64,000 nucleotides of DNA from Verrucomicrobiales bacterium (GTDB taxonomy: Bacteria > Verrucomicrobiota > Verrucomicrobiia > Limisphaerales > J093): contig JACKPV010000025.1 of the NCBI GenBank assembly GCA_024233305.1, forward strand, positions 248,001-312,000, given 5' to 3'. The notes beneath the pieces were generated by a model, which worked only from the letters and a program-made list of their open reading frames with translations, was not told the origin of the DNA and did no database searches. Every line of letters begins with the position of its first letter. Position 1 is the first letter of the stretch. The position numbers and the translations under genes were made by a program. This document shows positions 8,560-16,923 of the stretch, piece by piece.

Positions 8560-11109
8560 TCAATCGAGGTAGAGGGTCTCGTTCAGGTTCAGGGCCAGCA
8601 GGCAGAAGCTCTCGAACGCGCGCTCCGGCGAAAGCGCGTCGCCGGCCTGGAGGGCCTCCACGAGTTCGCGTCCGCGCCGCACTTCGCGGGCTGCCGGCGG
8701 ACGGCAGGTGGTCAGCCGGAGGGCCCGCCGGATTTGTTGCTCCGGGTCGTCCGGGATTTCCTGCCGCACGCGCGCGGCGAGGCGGGCAGCCTGGTCGCGC
8801 ACGAAACGCCCGTTCAGCATCCCGAGCGCCTGGGTGGGTTGCACACTCGAGAATCGCACCGGCGTCGTGCGGTCCGTTTCGGGGAGGTCGAAGCTCTCGA
8901 GAATCGGCGCGAGCAGGGAACGCTTCACGTGAATGTAGACACTGCGTCGGTTCCGTTCGTCCGGCGGCGATTCCCCCCAACCGTGTCCGGGCCGCGACTG
9001 CCCGGCGAGGATCTCCGGCGGGATTTCCACGTAGATGCCCGGGCCGAACATCTTCCGGTTCAGTTCTCCGCTGGCCGCCAGCAGCGTGTCCCGGATTTCC
9101 TCGGCAGTCAGGCGCCGCGGGTTGAAACGCCAGAACAGTTCGTTCTCGGGATCGACCTCGCGTCCGCGGGTGTTCCCGGTCGAACTCATTCGATACGCGT
9201 TCGAGGTCATGATCAACCGGTGCAGGTCCTTGAGCTTCCATCCCTCTTGCACGAATCGGGATGCGAGCCAGTCGAGCAGCTGCGGATGGGTGGGGCGGCT
9301 GCCTTGTCGTCCAAAATCATTCGGGGTCCGCACGATGCCGCGTCCGAAGTGATGCTGCCACACGCGGTTGACAATGACCCGGGCGGTCAACGGGTTGGCC
9401 GGATCGACGATCCAGTCCGCCAGCACGCTCCGGCGACCGGTGGTCCTCGCGCCTTCGGGCGCCGGCGGGATGACCGGTGGAGCGAAGCCGAGAACCTCCG
9501 GGAAGCCGGGTTCGACGAGGTCGCCTTCGACGTGCGCGTTCCCCCGGATGCGGATGTGAACCGCCCGGGGCAGGCGGCCCGCTTCGGTCACGCACAGCGC
9601 TTTTTCGACGGGCACCGTTTCGGCCTCGAGGGCCTTGAGACTGGCGCGGCGTTCGGCGTAGGCCCCTGCGGGCATCTCGCCCAGCAGCCGGGGACCGTGC
9701 TGCGCGATGAGGCCCGCGAGGTCTCCGGAGGTCTCCTCGAGCCCCTGATCCGCAAGGTAGAGAATGCGGAACCGGTCCTCGACTTCGCTGATCTCGTCCC
9801 GGAGTTCCTCGCGGCGCCGCTCCCGGATCCGCAATTGCTCCTCATACCGCTCGCGGGAACCGGGCTCCGGGAAGATCGTCGCCTCGTCGGTCGGTCCGCC
9901 ATTGCGGTAGTGATTGATGTTATCGAAAAAGGCCAGCAAACGGTAGTAATCCGCCTGCGGAAACGGATCGATCTTGTGTTCGTGACAGCGGGCGCAGTCC
10001 AGGGTGACCCCCAGGAACGTCTGCGCCGTCGTCGTGATGATGTCGTCCAGGCCGTCGAGGCGCGCCTGCTCGCGGTCCGTCGGCTCGTCGTCCCAAATGC
10101 CGAGGCGGTAATAGCCGGTGGCAACGATGCCATCCGCGCCGCCGTCGGGGAGTTCGTCGCCGGCCAGTTGTTCCCGCACGAAGCGGTCGAACGGCTTGTC
10201 CTCGTTGAACGCGCGAATCACATAATCCCGGAACCGCCAGGCGTTCGGCTTGGGGTTGTCGCGCTCGTAACTGTTGCTTTCGGCGAAGCGCACCAAGTCG
10301 AGCCAGTGCCGTCCCCATTTCTCCCCGTAGGCCGGCGAGGCCAGGAGACGGTCCACCAGGGCTTCGTAAGCCTCGGGCGACGGATCCCGCAGAAACGCAT
10401 CGGTCTCCTCGGGCGTCGGCGGCAGGCCGGTGAGGTCGTACGTGGCGCGTCGCAGCAGGGTGAGGGGCGGGGCGGGAGCGGCCGGATCGAGTCCCCGGGC
10501 TTCCAGCCGGGCCGCCACGAAGGCATCGACCGGGTTCCGCACCCAGTCCGCTCGCTCCACGGCGGGCGGCTCGGGCTGACTGATCGGCTGGAAGGCCCAG
10601 TGAGCGCGATCCGCTTCGGTAATCTGGAATTCCCTGCGCGCCGGGAGCGGATCCACCTCCCCGTCCGCGCCGGGCCACACCGCGCCGCGGCGGATCCACT
10701 CGCGGAGATCGGCGATGGCCTCGTCGGGCAACCGTCCGTCCGGCGGCATTTGCAGCTCTGCATCCTGGTAGGCGACCGCCGTGATCAACAGGCTTTCATC
10801 CGGCCGGCCCGGGACCACCGCCGGACCGGTGTCTCCCCCGGCAAGCAGAGCGCCCCGCGAGTCGACGTTCAGCCCCGCCTTGTGTTTGCCGGCGGACTGA
10901 CTGTGGCATTTGTAGCAGGCCTCGACGAGCACCGGTCGGACGCGCTTCTCGAAGAAGGCAAGTTCGGCGGGAGGAGGTTGCGCCCGGGCGAGGAGACCGG
11001 CGCCAAGCCCGATCCCGATCCCCGCCACCCAAAGGCGGGTCGCCCCGCCCCTGACGACGGGCCACCGACTGCGGAGGGCGCGGCTGCGATTGGCGCGTGA
11101 TTCGTTCAT
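8560..11109 (-). CDS. PSD1 cytochrome c-type / DUF1549 / DUF1553 secreted protein
   Basis: 849 residues. A hydrophobic N-terminal segment (LWVAGIGIGLGAGLLARAQ, about residues 26-44) acts as signal or anchor. The PSD1 cytochrome-like domain has a CYKCH haem-binding motif at residues 65-69 and LLITAVAYQDAELQMPPDG. DUF1549 follows (DAFVAARLEARGLDPAAPA, then CARCHEHKIDPF, a second CxxCH). A coiled-coil-like stretch near residues 425-450 (RIRERRREELRDEI) comes next, and then DUF1553 (NPLTARVIVNRVWQHHFGRG, NDFGRQGSRPTHPQLLDWLA). The order is the normal one for the family. Biochemical role is unknown; the haem motifs imply redox activity. It is the first gene of a two-gene unit with the DUF1501 gene. 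Confidence 0.92.
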   Translation of the reverse strand: MNESRANRSRALRSRWPVVRGGATRLWVAGIGIGLGAGLLARAQPPPAELAFFEKRVRPVLVEACYKCHSQSAGKHKAGLNVDSRGALLAGGDTGPAVVPGRPDESLLITAVAYQDAELQMPPDGRLPDEAIADLREWIRRGAVWPGADGEVDPLPARREFQITEADRAHWAFQPISQPEPPAVERADWVRNPVDAFVAARLEARGLDPAAPAPPLTLLRRATYDLTGLPPTPEETDAFLRDPSPEAYEALVDRLLASPAYGEKWGRHWLDLVRFAESNSYERDNPKPNAWRFRDYVIRAFNEDKPFDRFVREQLAGDELPDGGADGIVATGYYRLGIWDDEPTDREQARLDGLDDIITTTAQTFLGVTLDCARCHEHKIDPFPQADYYRLLAFFDNINHYRNGGPTDEATIFPEPGSRERYEEQLRIRERRREELRDEISEVEDRFRILYLADQGLEETSGDLAGLIAQHGPRLLGEMPAGAYAERRASLKALEAETVPVEKALCVTEAGRLPRAVHIRIRGNAHVEGDLVEPGFPEVLGFAPPVIPPAPEGARTTGRRSVLADWIVDPANPLTARVIVNRVWQHHFGRGIVRTPNDFGRQGSRPTHPQLLDWLASRFVQEGWKLKDLHRLIMTSNAYRMSSTGNTRGREVDPENELFWRFNPRRLTAEEIRDTLLAASGELNRKMFGPGIYVEIPPEILAGQSRPGHGWGESPPDERNRRSVYIHVKRSLLAPILESFDLPETDRTTPVRFSSVQPTQALGMLNGRFVRDQAARLAARVRQEIPDDPEQQIRRALRLTTCRPPAAREVRRGRELVEALQAGDALSPERAFESFCLLALNLNETLYLD

Positions 11110-11341
11110 GAGCTGCGTTATGGGCGCTACTGTAGGCGGGAAGCAACCGGGCGTCCATCGTCAAAGCCGGCCCGGGCCTCCGGGGGCGCGCCGGGCGGTC
11201 ACGTTTGAGATGGCCGGCGTCGACTGGCGCGGGGGAGCCTGATCCGGCCTGGAGTGGGCCCGGGCCCATGGCGGCGCCCGTTGCCGGGACGGCGCGACAA
11301 GAGGATTGGACGCCGTCCGCGGATTCGCCTAAAACCCGCCC

Positions 11342-12148
11342 ATGACGTTGCCGGCCGATTACCACATGCACACGCCCTTGTGCCGCCATGCCGTGGGCGA
11401 ACCTTCCGCCTACGCCGCACGCGCCGTGGCGCTGGGGCTCTCCGAAATCGGGCTGTCCGATCACAGCCCGATGCCGCAGGACGACTTCGACGAGTGGCGG
11501 ATGCGCTTCGACCAGTTGGATGCCTACGTCGAAGCGGTGGCCCGGGCGCGCCGGGACCATCCTCAACTCACCATCCGCCTGGCGCTCGAAGTGGACTTCT
11601 TCCCCGGCGGCGAGGACTGGGTGCGTGAACTCGCGGGTCGGCATCCCTGGGACTATTTCATCGGGTCGGTGCATTATCTGAACGATCACTGGGACATCGA
11701 CAATCCGCAGAAGCTCGCGCGCTGGGCGGAGCGGGATCCGTGGGACGTCTGGTCGGCCTACACCGATCGGCTGCGCCAAGCCGCGGACTCGGGGTTGTTC
11801 GAGATCATCGGGCACGCCGACCTCTGCAAGAAGTTCGGGCACCGTCCGGAGCGCGATCCCACGCCGCTTTTCCGCCCCTTCCTCGAAACCGCCGCCCGCC
11901 GCGGCGTGGCCATCGAGTTGAACACGGCGGGCCTCCGGAAGGACTGTCGCGAGATCTACCCGTCGCCTTCCATTCTGGCCCTCGCCCGCGAACTCGGGGT
12001 GGCGATCACGTTCGGCTCGGACGCCCACGCCCCCGAGGAGGTGGGCATGGATTTCGCGGCCGCCGTGGAACTGGCGCGGTCCGTGGGCTATCGCGAGGCG
12101 CTGCGGTTTGCCGGACGCCAACGGACGGTCACGCCGCTGTCGGATTGA
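11342..12148 (+). CDS. hisK: PHP-type histidinol-phosphatase
   Basis: 268 residues from ATG 11342. Metal-binding PHP motifs are present: YHMHTPLCRH (His8, His10, His16), GLSDHSPM, ALEVDFFPG, FIGSVHYL, IIGHADLCKKFG and TFGSDAHAPEEVG. These match the HisJ/HisK family that dephosphorylates L-histidinol phosphate in histidine synthesis using a trinuclear metal site. No other his genes are nearby, so the assignment rests on the family; a few relatives act on other phosphate esters. It is transcribed convergently with the MFS gene. Confidence 0.85.
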   Translation: MTLPADYHMHTPLCRHAVGEPSAYAARAVALGLSEIGLSDHSPMPQDDFDEWRMRFDQLDAYVEAVARARRDHPQLTIRLALEVDFFPGGEDWVRELAGRHPWDYFIGSVHYLNDHWDIDNPQKLARWAERDPWDVWSAYTDRLRQAADSGLFEIIGHADLCKKFGHRPERDPTPLFRPFLETAARRGVAIELNTAGLRKDCREIYPSPSILALARELGVAITFGSDAHAPEEVGMDFAAAVELARSVGYREALRFAGRQRTVTPLSD

Positions 12149-12163
12149 GCGCGATCCGCCGAA

Positions 12164-12187
12164 CCACCGCCGCTGACGGGGCGGTGG
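12164..12187. terminator. Hairpin between convergent genes
   Basis: An 8-bp stem CCACCGCC / GGCGGTGG with an 8-base loop lies between the ends of the PHP phosphatase gene and the MFS gene. There is no T-tract, so intrinsic termination is uncertain. Confidence 0.35.
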
Positions 12188-12274
12188 CGTGGACGCGCCG
12201 GGGAGCCGGGGGAGATCCGCCCGGGCCGGGGGTGCCGCTCACCATGGGGGCGAGCGTTCCCCGCCCGGGGGCGG

Positions 12275-13618
12275 TCATGCGGCGACCGGTTCGTCTTCGG
12301 GCAGCGGCTGGCCCTTGGTTTCGGGCGCCCAGATCAGGGCGATCATGCCGACGAGGTAAACGCTCGACATGACGATGGCCGCGGTGCGGAAGCTCATCTG
12401 CGTGCTCAGAACGCCCAGCAGGGCGGGGGCCGGCGCGGCGAGGTAACGCACCGTGTTGTAGCAGAAGCCCACTCCCGTGCCGCGCAACCGGGTCGGAAAC
12501 AGTTCTGGAAAGTAGATCGAGTAGCCCGCGAACACCGCCAGTTGCGCAAAGCCCATCATCGGCAGCATCCAGTAGGCGTCGCTGGCGGAGTTCAGCGATT
12601 GGAACACGAACATGGTGATGCCGAGACAGAGCGCGAAGGCGCCGAGGAAGGCGAGGCGGCGGCTCAGGAACGACGCCACAAACGTGAAGGTCATCATGCC
12701 CAGGAACGCCCCGACGTCCTGCAGGGCGGTACCGACCCCCCGCACCTTGTCGACGACCTCCTGGGGCGAGTCCTTGAGGGCGGTGGAGATCAGTTCGGGA
12801 GAGAAGAAGCCGATGCCCCACAGACCGATCATGCCGGAGACACCAAGGAGCAGGCCGATGGTGGTGTTGCGTCGCCAGCGCGGGTGGCGGAACAGCTCGA
12901 CGGGCGAGCCCACCTTCCGGTTCCCTCCGGCCTGGGCGGCGGCTTTGGCCTGCTTCCAGGCCTCGGGCTCGCGCAGCACGAAGATGATTGGCACGATCAG
13001 AATCGCGGGCAGGATGCCGACGAAGAACAGGACGCGCCATCCCGAGTATTCGCCCCAGTACCCGGCCGCGCCGGGAGGAATCTTGAGACTGATCAGCGAG
13101 CCGAGCACGTTGCCGGTGGCGGACAGGGCCTGCAACGAGCCCAGTGCCAGTGCCCGGAACCCGCCGGGCACACTCTCGGCGACAAGGGTGGTGGCGGCGC
13201 CGAACATGCCGCCCACCCCCAGCCCGACCAGAAAGCGGTAGGCCACGAACATCTGCCAGCTTTGGGCCGTGCCCGACAATCCCGTGAAGCCCGAGTAGAC
13301 GAGGAGCGTCGCAACCATCGTCTTCACCCGGCCCACCTTGTCGCTCATCATGCCAAAGATGATGCCCCCGGTCGCCCACCCGATGATCATGGCGGTGGTG
13401 GCCCAGCCGATGTAGCTCTTCACCCGCGCCACCGCGTCGGCGTTCCCTGCCAGCAGTTCCTTGAGGGCCGGTTCCCGGGCCAGGATGAACAGGCGCTGGT
13501 CCATGCAGTCGAACAGCCAGCCGCAGGAGGCGATGATGACGACCAGCCAGTGGTATCCGGTGACGCCTTCAAAGACGCCGCCTTTGCTCGGGGGGCTCGG
13601 GAGGGGGGCAGAACTCAT
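12275..13618 (-). CDS. MFS transporter (sugar/acid:H+ symporter-like)
   Basis: 447 residues with about twelve hydrophobic segments. A cytoplasmic loop after the second segment carries the MFS motif A (GMMSDKVGRVKTM). The conserved YRFLVGLGVGGMFGAATTLV helix and the PETKGQPLPEDE tail are also typical. The general layout, including VAESVPGGFRALALG, resembles the metabolite:H+ symporter and sialic acid/shikimate-type subfamilies, but the substrate cannot be fixed. No catabolic genes adjoin it. Its promoter should lie in the 206 bases between its start and the end of the ndk gene. Confidence 0.88.
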   Translation of the reverse strand: MSSAPLPSPPSKGGVFEGVTGYHWLVVIIASCGWLFDCMDQRLFILAREPALKELLAGNADAVARVKSYIGWATTAMIIGWATGGIIFGMMSDKVGRVKTMVATLLVYSGFTGLSGTAQSWQMFVAYRFLVGLGVGGMFGAATTLVAESVPGGFRALALGSLQALSATGNVLGSLISLKIPPGAAGYWGEYSGWRVLFFVGILPAILIVPIIFVLREPEAWKQAKAAAQAGGNRKVGSPVELFRHPRWRRNTTIGLLLGVSGMIGLWGIGFFSPELISTALKDSPQEVVDKVRGVGTALQDVGAFLGMMTFTFVASFLSRRLAFLGAFALCLGITMFVFQSLNSASDAYWMLPMMGFAQLAVFAGYSIYFPELFPTRLRGTGVGFCYNTVRYLAAPAPALLGVLSTQMSFRTAAIVMSSVYLVGMIALIWAPETKGQPLPEDEPVAA

Positions 13619-13824
13619 GTCGTGCGGGATCGGTTGGGTTTGGAGGTTTGAATCGTCAGTAAGGCAAGCCGGACGAGGGCTTCAGCGAATCAGGAAAGGT
13701 GCAGCCCGGGACACGGGCCGGGTGAGACCGCCCGCCACCGGGGGCGCGTCCCCGATCGGCGGGCGGGCGGTTCCGTTGTTCTGGGCGGAAGGCGGTCACG
13801 CGCGGACTCCGGTGATGCCGCGGG

Positions 13825-14994
13825 TCAGGCCTTCCCAAAGAACGTCTCCACCACGCGACGGAACTGGTTCTCGCCCACGTTGACGATCCCCATTTCGCGG
13901 CCGGCGTTGTCGGCGGAGTCGCTGGCGTGCGCCGCGTTCACCATGACATTCGAGCCGAATTCGCGACGGATCGATCCCGGGGGCGCCTTGGTGGGGTCGG
14001 TGGGCCCGAGCACATCGCGGATCTTGGCGACGGCGTTGATGCCCTCGTAGACCAGGGCGATGCACTTCTCGGTGCCGGGTTGGTCCCGCTCGTCGAGCGG
14101 GCAGGCCGAAGGACGGCGTCCGGCCATGAACTCGACGATGTTCTCGAACTGGTTTTCGCCGAAAAGCGGGCCGAGCAGTTCGCCCAGCTTCGTTTCCTCC
14201 TCGCCCGGGATGGGGAAGCCGAGTTCCTTCTCGAGCGCGGTCTTGGCCTTGGCGGCCACCACGCCGCGAAGCTTCGTGCGCAGGACATCGCGCACCGGGC
14301 CGTAGAACTCGAGGGCTTGGGCCACGCTCATCCGGTGCAGCTTGATGCCGACGATGAAAAGTCCGGTGCGCGAGAAGAAGTCGATCATGTTGCCCGGCCG
14401 GCCCGAGACGAACCGGAAGTTGTCGGGCTTGAGCAGCACGAGCGTTCGTTCGGGCTGTTCGCCCGCCTCGTACGCCACCACGTTCTCGAGCACCCCGCCA
14501 TCCGTGTCCGAATGCTGGGTCCAGATGCGCAGCTTGGCTTCGGCCTCCTCGACCGTCGGCGCCGCCAGCACTGTCGGCTCGAAGTAGCGCACGTTTTCGT
14601 TCTCGTCCATCACGAGGTCGCCGTAGGTGTCGCGGATGCTCTGACCGCCGCGTTTCCCGGGCACGAAGTTGCCCACCACCGACCGCACCTTGCTGACCGC
14701 GTCCTCGCCGTGAAAGAGCAGAACCATCACCCGCTTGCGGCGTCCCGAGCTGTCCTCGGAGAAATTCTCGAGCACGTAATCACGGATGAGTTCCTGGATG
14801 CGCGGTTCCTGGGGATCGGCTTTCGAGACGATGGCCTCGGCGTATTCGCGCACGAGGTCGAGGCCGGGGGAGAACATGCGGGCGCCGACCAGGTCGAGCC
14901 CGGAGCGCGCGGCGAGCCGGGAAATAATGCCGCCGGTGCGGCTGCGCGTGAGGGCGTGCGGAGTGAGGATGGCGTAGGCGAGTTGATCGGACAT
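13825..14994 (-). CDS. ndk: Tandem-domain nucleoside diphosphate kinase (first domain lacks catalytic His)
   Basis: 389 residues from ATG 14994 (MSDQLAYAIL). Two NDK folds occur in tandem. Domain 1 covers about residues 1-155 (YAILTPHALTRSRTGGIISR, LLFHGEDAVSKVRSVVGN). Domain 2 covers about 165-389 (RTLVLLKPDNFRFVSGRPG, IALVYEGINAVAKIRDVLGP, NAAHASDS). Domain 2 keeps the phosphorylated histidine (His356). At the matching place in domain 1 the sequence reads ENVRYFEPTV, with no histidine. Domain 2 also has a ~60-residue insertion (KAKTALEKELGFPIPGEEE). Normal NDK is ~140 residues. The enzyme should transfer gamma-phosphate from ATP to NDPs through domain 2, with domain 1 structural or regulatory. 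A TTG start at 15024 is possible. Confidence 0.88.
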   Translation of the reverse strand: MSDQLAYAILTPHALTRSRTGGIISRLAARSGLDLVGARMFSPGLDLVREYAEAIVSKADPQEPRIQELIRDYVLENFSEDSSGRRKRVMVLLFHGEDAVSKVRSVVGNFVPGKRGGQSIRDTYGDLVMDENENVRYFEPTVLAAPTVEEAEAKLRIWTQHSDTDGGVLENVVAYEAGEQPERTLVLLKPDNFRFVSGRPGNMIDFFSRTGLFIVGIKLHRMSVAQALEFYGPVRDVLRTKLRGVVAAKAKTALEKELGFPIPGEEETKLGELLGPLFGENQFENIVEFMAGRRPSACPLDERDQPGTEKCIALVYEGINAVAKIRDVLGPTDPTKAPPGSIRREFGSNVMVNAAHASDSADNAGREMGIVNVGENQFRRVVETFFGKA

Positions 14995-15507
14995 GGATGT
15001 GTGCTGGGTTTGCGAAGGATTCAAAACGGGAGGACCAACCGCGTCCCGGCCGGTGCGCCGGATCGAAGGAAGCGGCGTCCCCCCGGAGGGCGGAACGGTT
15101 TCCTGCGAGCCGGGCCTGCTGTTGCAGTCAAAGTTTCCAAGTCGATGGTCGTTGATGGTTCCCGGTTGCCTCGAAGCAGCGGGTTTGCGGCCGGGCCTGC
15201 CGGCTTAAGGTGCTCGCCCCGAAGCGCGGGCGAGCTTATGGGGCCGGCCTTCCCAGCGTCAACCGGGAAACGGGCCACCGAACCGTCCCGCGCCGGTGGC
15301 GGACGGTTCGTCCCCCGCGTGGATCCGCTCGCGGGGCAAGACGGAGTTCGAGCTTCGAGCTTCGCGAGGGAAGCGTGGGCCGCATTGACCGGGGGCAGGC
15401 CGGAGTCAGCCTGAAAGCGTGGACGCCCGCTCTGTCATGCCGCCGTCCCCCAAGGTGGTGGGCAGCCGTCGGGCCGGGGACAACCCGCTGCTCCGGTTGG
15501 AGCATCT
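14995..15507. other. Non-coding stretch upstream of ndk
   Basis: No credible gene. It should contain the ndk promoter, although no clear -35/-10 pair was seen. A good 8-bp hairpin GCTCGCCC/GGGCGAGC lies at 15212-15235. The remainder is GC-rich sequence with only short shadow frames. Confidence 0.5.
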
Positions 15508-15705
15508 GAGCCGTATCGATTCAACCCGCGGTAGCCGCCGACGTGTAGTCGGCGCTGAAATCCAAGGGCTTACGCGGGCTCGCCGATTCCGATCAGCAGT
15601 CACGTTTCGGTGAATCGTCGCCCTCGGCAACAGGCAGCCCTATCCCAGCTGAATCATGCGCCGACTGCACGGCGGCGGCTACGAGTTACTGAACGGTCAC
15701 GGCTG
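15508..15705. repeat. Family 1 nested inverted repeat, copy B
   Basis: Begins TGAGCCGTATCGATTCAA near 15506 and ends GAACGGTCACGGCTGA near 15706. Inner hairpins are GTAGCCGCCGAC.. at 15531 and GCGCCGAC..GGCGGCTAC ending 15682. The central part (TTACGCGGGCTCGCCGATTC, 15570-15590) matches copies A and C almost base for base. Copy B is in the opposite orientation to copy A. Confidence 0.9.
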
Positions 15706-15724
15706 AGCGCCTTCATTCGTCGCC

Positions 15725-15910
15725 ATGCCCAGGATGCCGTCTGCGAACGAACCTACTTCCCCGTTCGAAAGGTCGTTGGCCGACCTCGTCCGAAGCGGGG
15801 TTGACTTCGCCGTGGTCGGAGGGGTTGCGGTTTCCCTGAACGGCTTCATTCGCGGTGGAGGTTCGGTCGGGCAACGGATTTGCCACCGGGCGGACAGAAA
15901 GGCATCCTAG
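15725..15910 (+). pseudogene. Truncated nucleotidyltransferase-like remnant
   Basis: A 61-codon frame. Residues 14-42 (FERSLADLVRSGVDFAVVGG followed by VAVSLNGFIRG) look like the beginning of small nucleotidyltransferase-fold proteins (MNT/AbiEii-type, 'VVGG-A-x-L-x-G'). The expected catalytic D-x-D after this point is missing because the frame runs into unrelated sequence and stops. It sits between a family 1 repeat and the nitrilase gene, consistent with a decayed insertion. It may not be expressed. Confidence 0.4.
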
Positions 15911-15916
15911 CGGCGC

Positions 15917-16903
15917 ATGTATTACGCGGCGGCGTGTCAGACGGATTTTCCGGCGGCGAAGGACCGGTCGGAAATCGGGGATCGCACCCGGCGGATGTGC
16001 GCCACGATTGAGCGCACGATCCTCGGGTACGAGCCGTTCTTTGACGTGCGCCTGCTGGCCTTTCCCGAGTTCGCCCATTCCCCGCCCGTCTACGAAACCG
16101 TCCGGCAGCTTGACGACCGGCTGGCGGTGGAAATCCCGAACGAGCACACCGAAGCCTACCATCGCGTGGCGCGGGAGCATGGCTGCTACATCCAGACGGG
16201 CACGTTCATCGAGCGGGATCCGGCCTATCCGGGCCACCTGTTCAACACCACGGTGCTCGTCGGACCTGCCGGTATCCTGGCGAAGTACCGCAAAGTGAAC
16301 CCCTGGATTCCCTGGGAACTACATTCCAGCCCGCACGATGTCCCGGCCTACGCCGACGACGTTTTCCCGGTGGCGGACACCGAGTTGGGCCGGCTCGGCG
16401 TGGCGATCTGTTACGACTGGCTGTTCCCCGAGACCATCCGCCAGATTGCGTTCAACGGCGCCGAGGTGATCCTCCGGGTTTCCGCCTACATGGATCCTTG
16501 GGGAGCGACCGCGCCCATGGACTGGTGGACGCTCATCAATCGCACGCGTGCCCTCGAGAACACTGTCTACGTCGTCGCCGCCAACCAGGGGGCGCAACTC
16601 GCGAACTACCCCCCGTTCTCGTGGCCGGGCGGCAGCATGGTGGTGGATTTCGATGGCCGCATCCTGGCGCAGGCCGATCCGGGTCCCGGCGAAAAAGTGG
16701 TCGTGGCCCCCATCCATCTCGAAGCCCTGCGCGCCGAGCGGCAACGGCGGGTCGGCCACGACACCCGCGCCCACTACCGGGCCGAACTCCATCCCTACGC
16801 CGGACGCCGGATCTTCCCGCCCGCGGACGCCGCCCCGCTTGACCGCGCGGGCATCGAGGCGCGCGTGCAGCGGGGCCGGCGACAACTCGACGTCCGGTCC
16901 TGA
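15917..16903 (+). CDS. Carbon-nitrogen hydrolase (nitrilase superfamily amidase)
   Basis: 328 residues. The Glu-Lys-Cys catalytic triad of the superfamily is visible: Glu51 in LLAFPEFAH, Lys126 in AKYRKVNPW, and Cys165 in VAICYDWLFPE. The segment GGSMVVDFDGRILAQADPG is also typical. The protein should hydrolyse a non-peptide C-N bond (amide or carbamoyl group) in the cytoplasm. The long EKVVVAPIHLEALR end and overall length fit the amidase/formamidase-like branches, but the substrate is not determinable. Ferrochelatase follows after 20 bases in the same direction. Confidence 0.88.
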   Translation: MYYAAACQTDFPAAKDRSEIGDRTRRMCATIERTILGYEPFFDVRLLAFPEFAHSPPVYETVRQLDDRLAVEIPNEHTEAYHRVAREHGCYIQTGTFIERDPAYPGHLFNTTVLVGPAGILAKYRKVNPWIPWELHSSPHDVPAYADDVFPVADTELGRLGVAICYDWLFPETIRQIAFNGAEVILRVSAYMDPWGATAPMDWWTLINRTRALENTVYVVAANQGAQLANYPPFSWPGGSMVVDFDGRILAQADPGPGEKVVVAPIHLEALRAERQRRVGHDTRAHYRAELHPYAGRRIFPPADAAPLDRAGIEARVQRGRRQLDVRS

Positions 16904-16923
16904 AGGTGTCCTGCGGCTTTCTC

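Noticed and set aside
6975..9125. 716-codon plus-strand frame over the DUF1501/PSD1 genes
   Set aside because: Shadow of two well-supported minus-strand genes; part of its start lies in a family 1 repeat.
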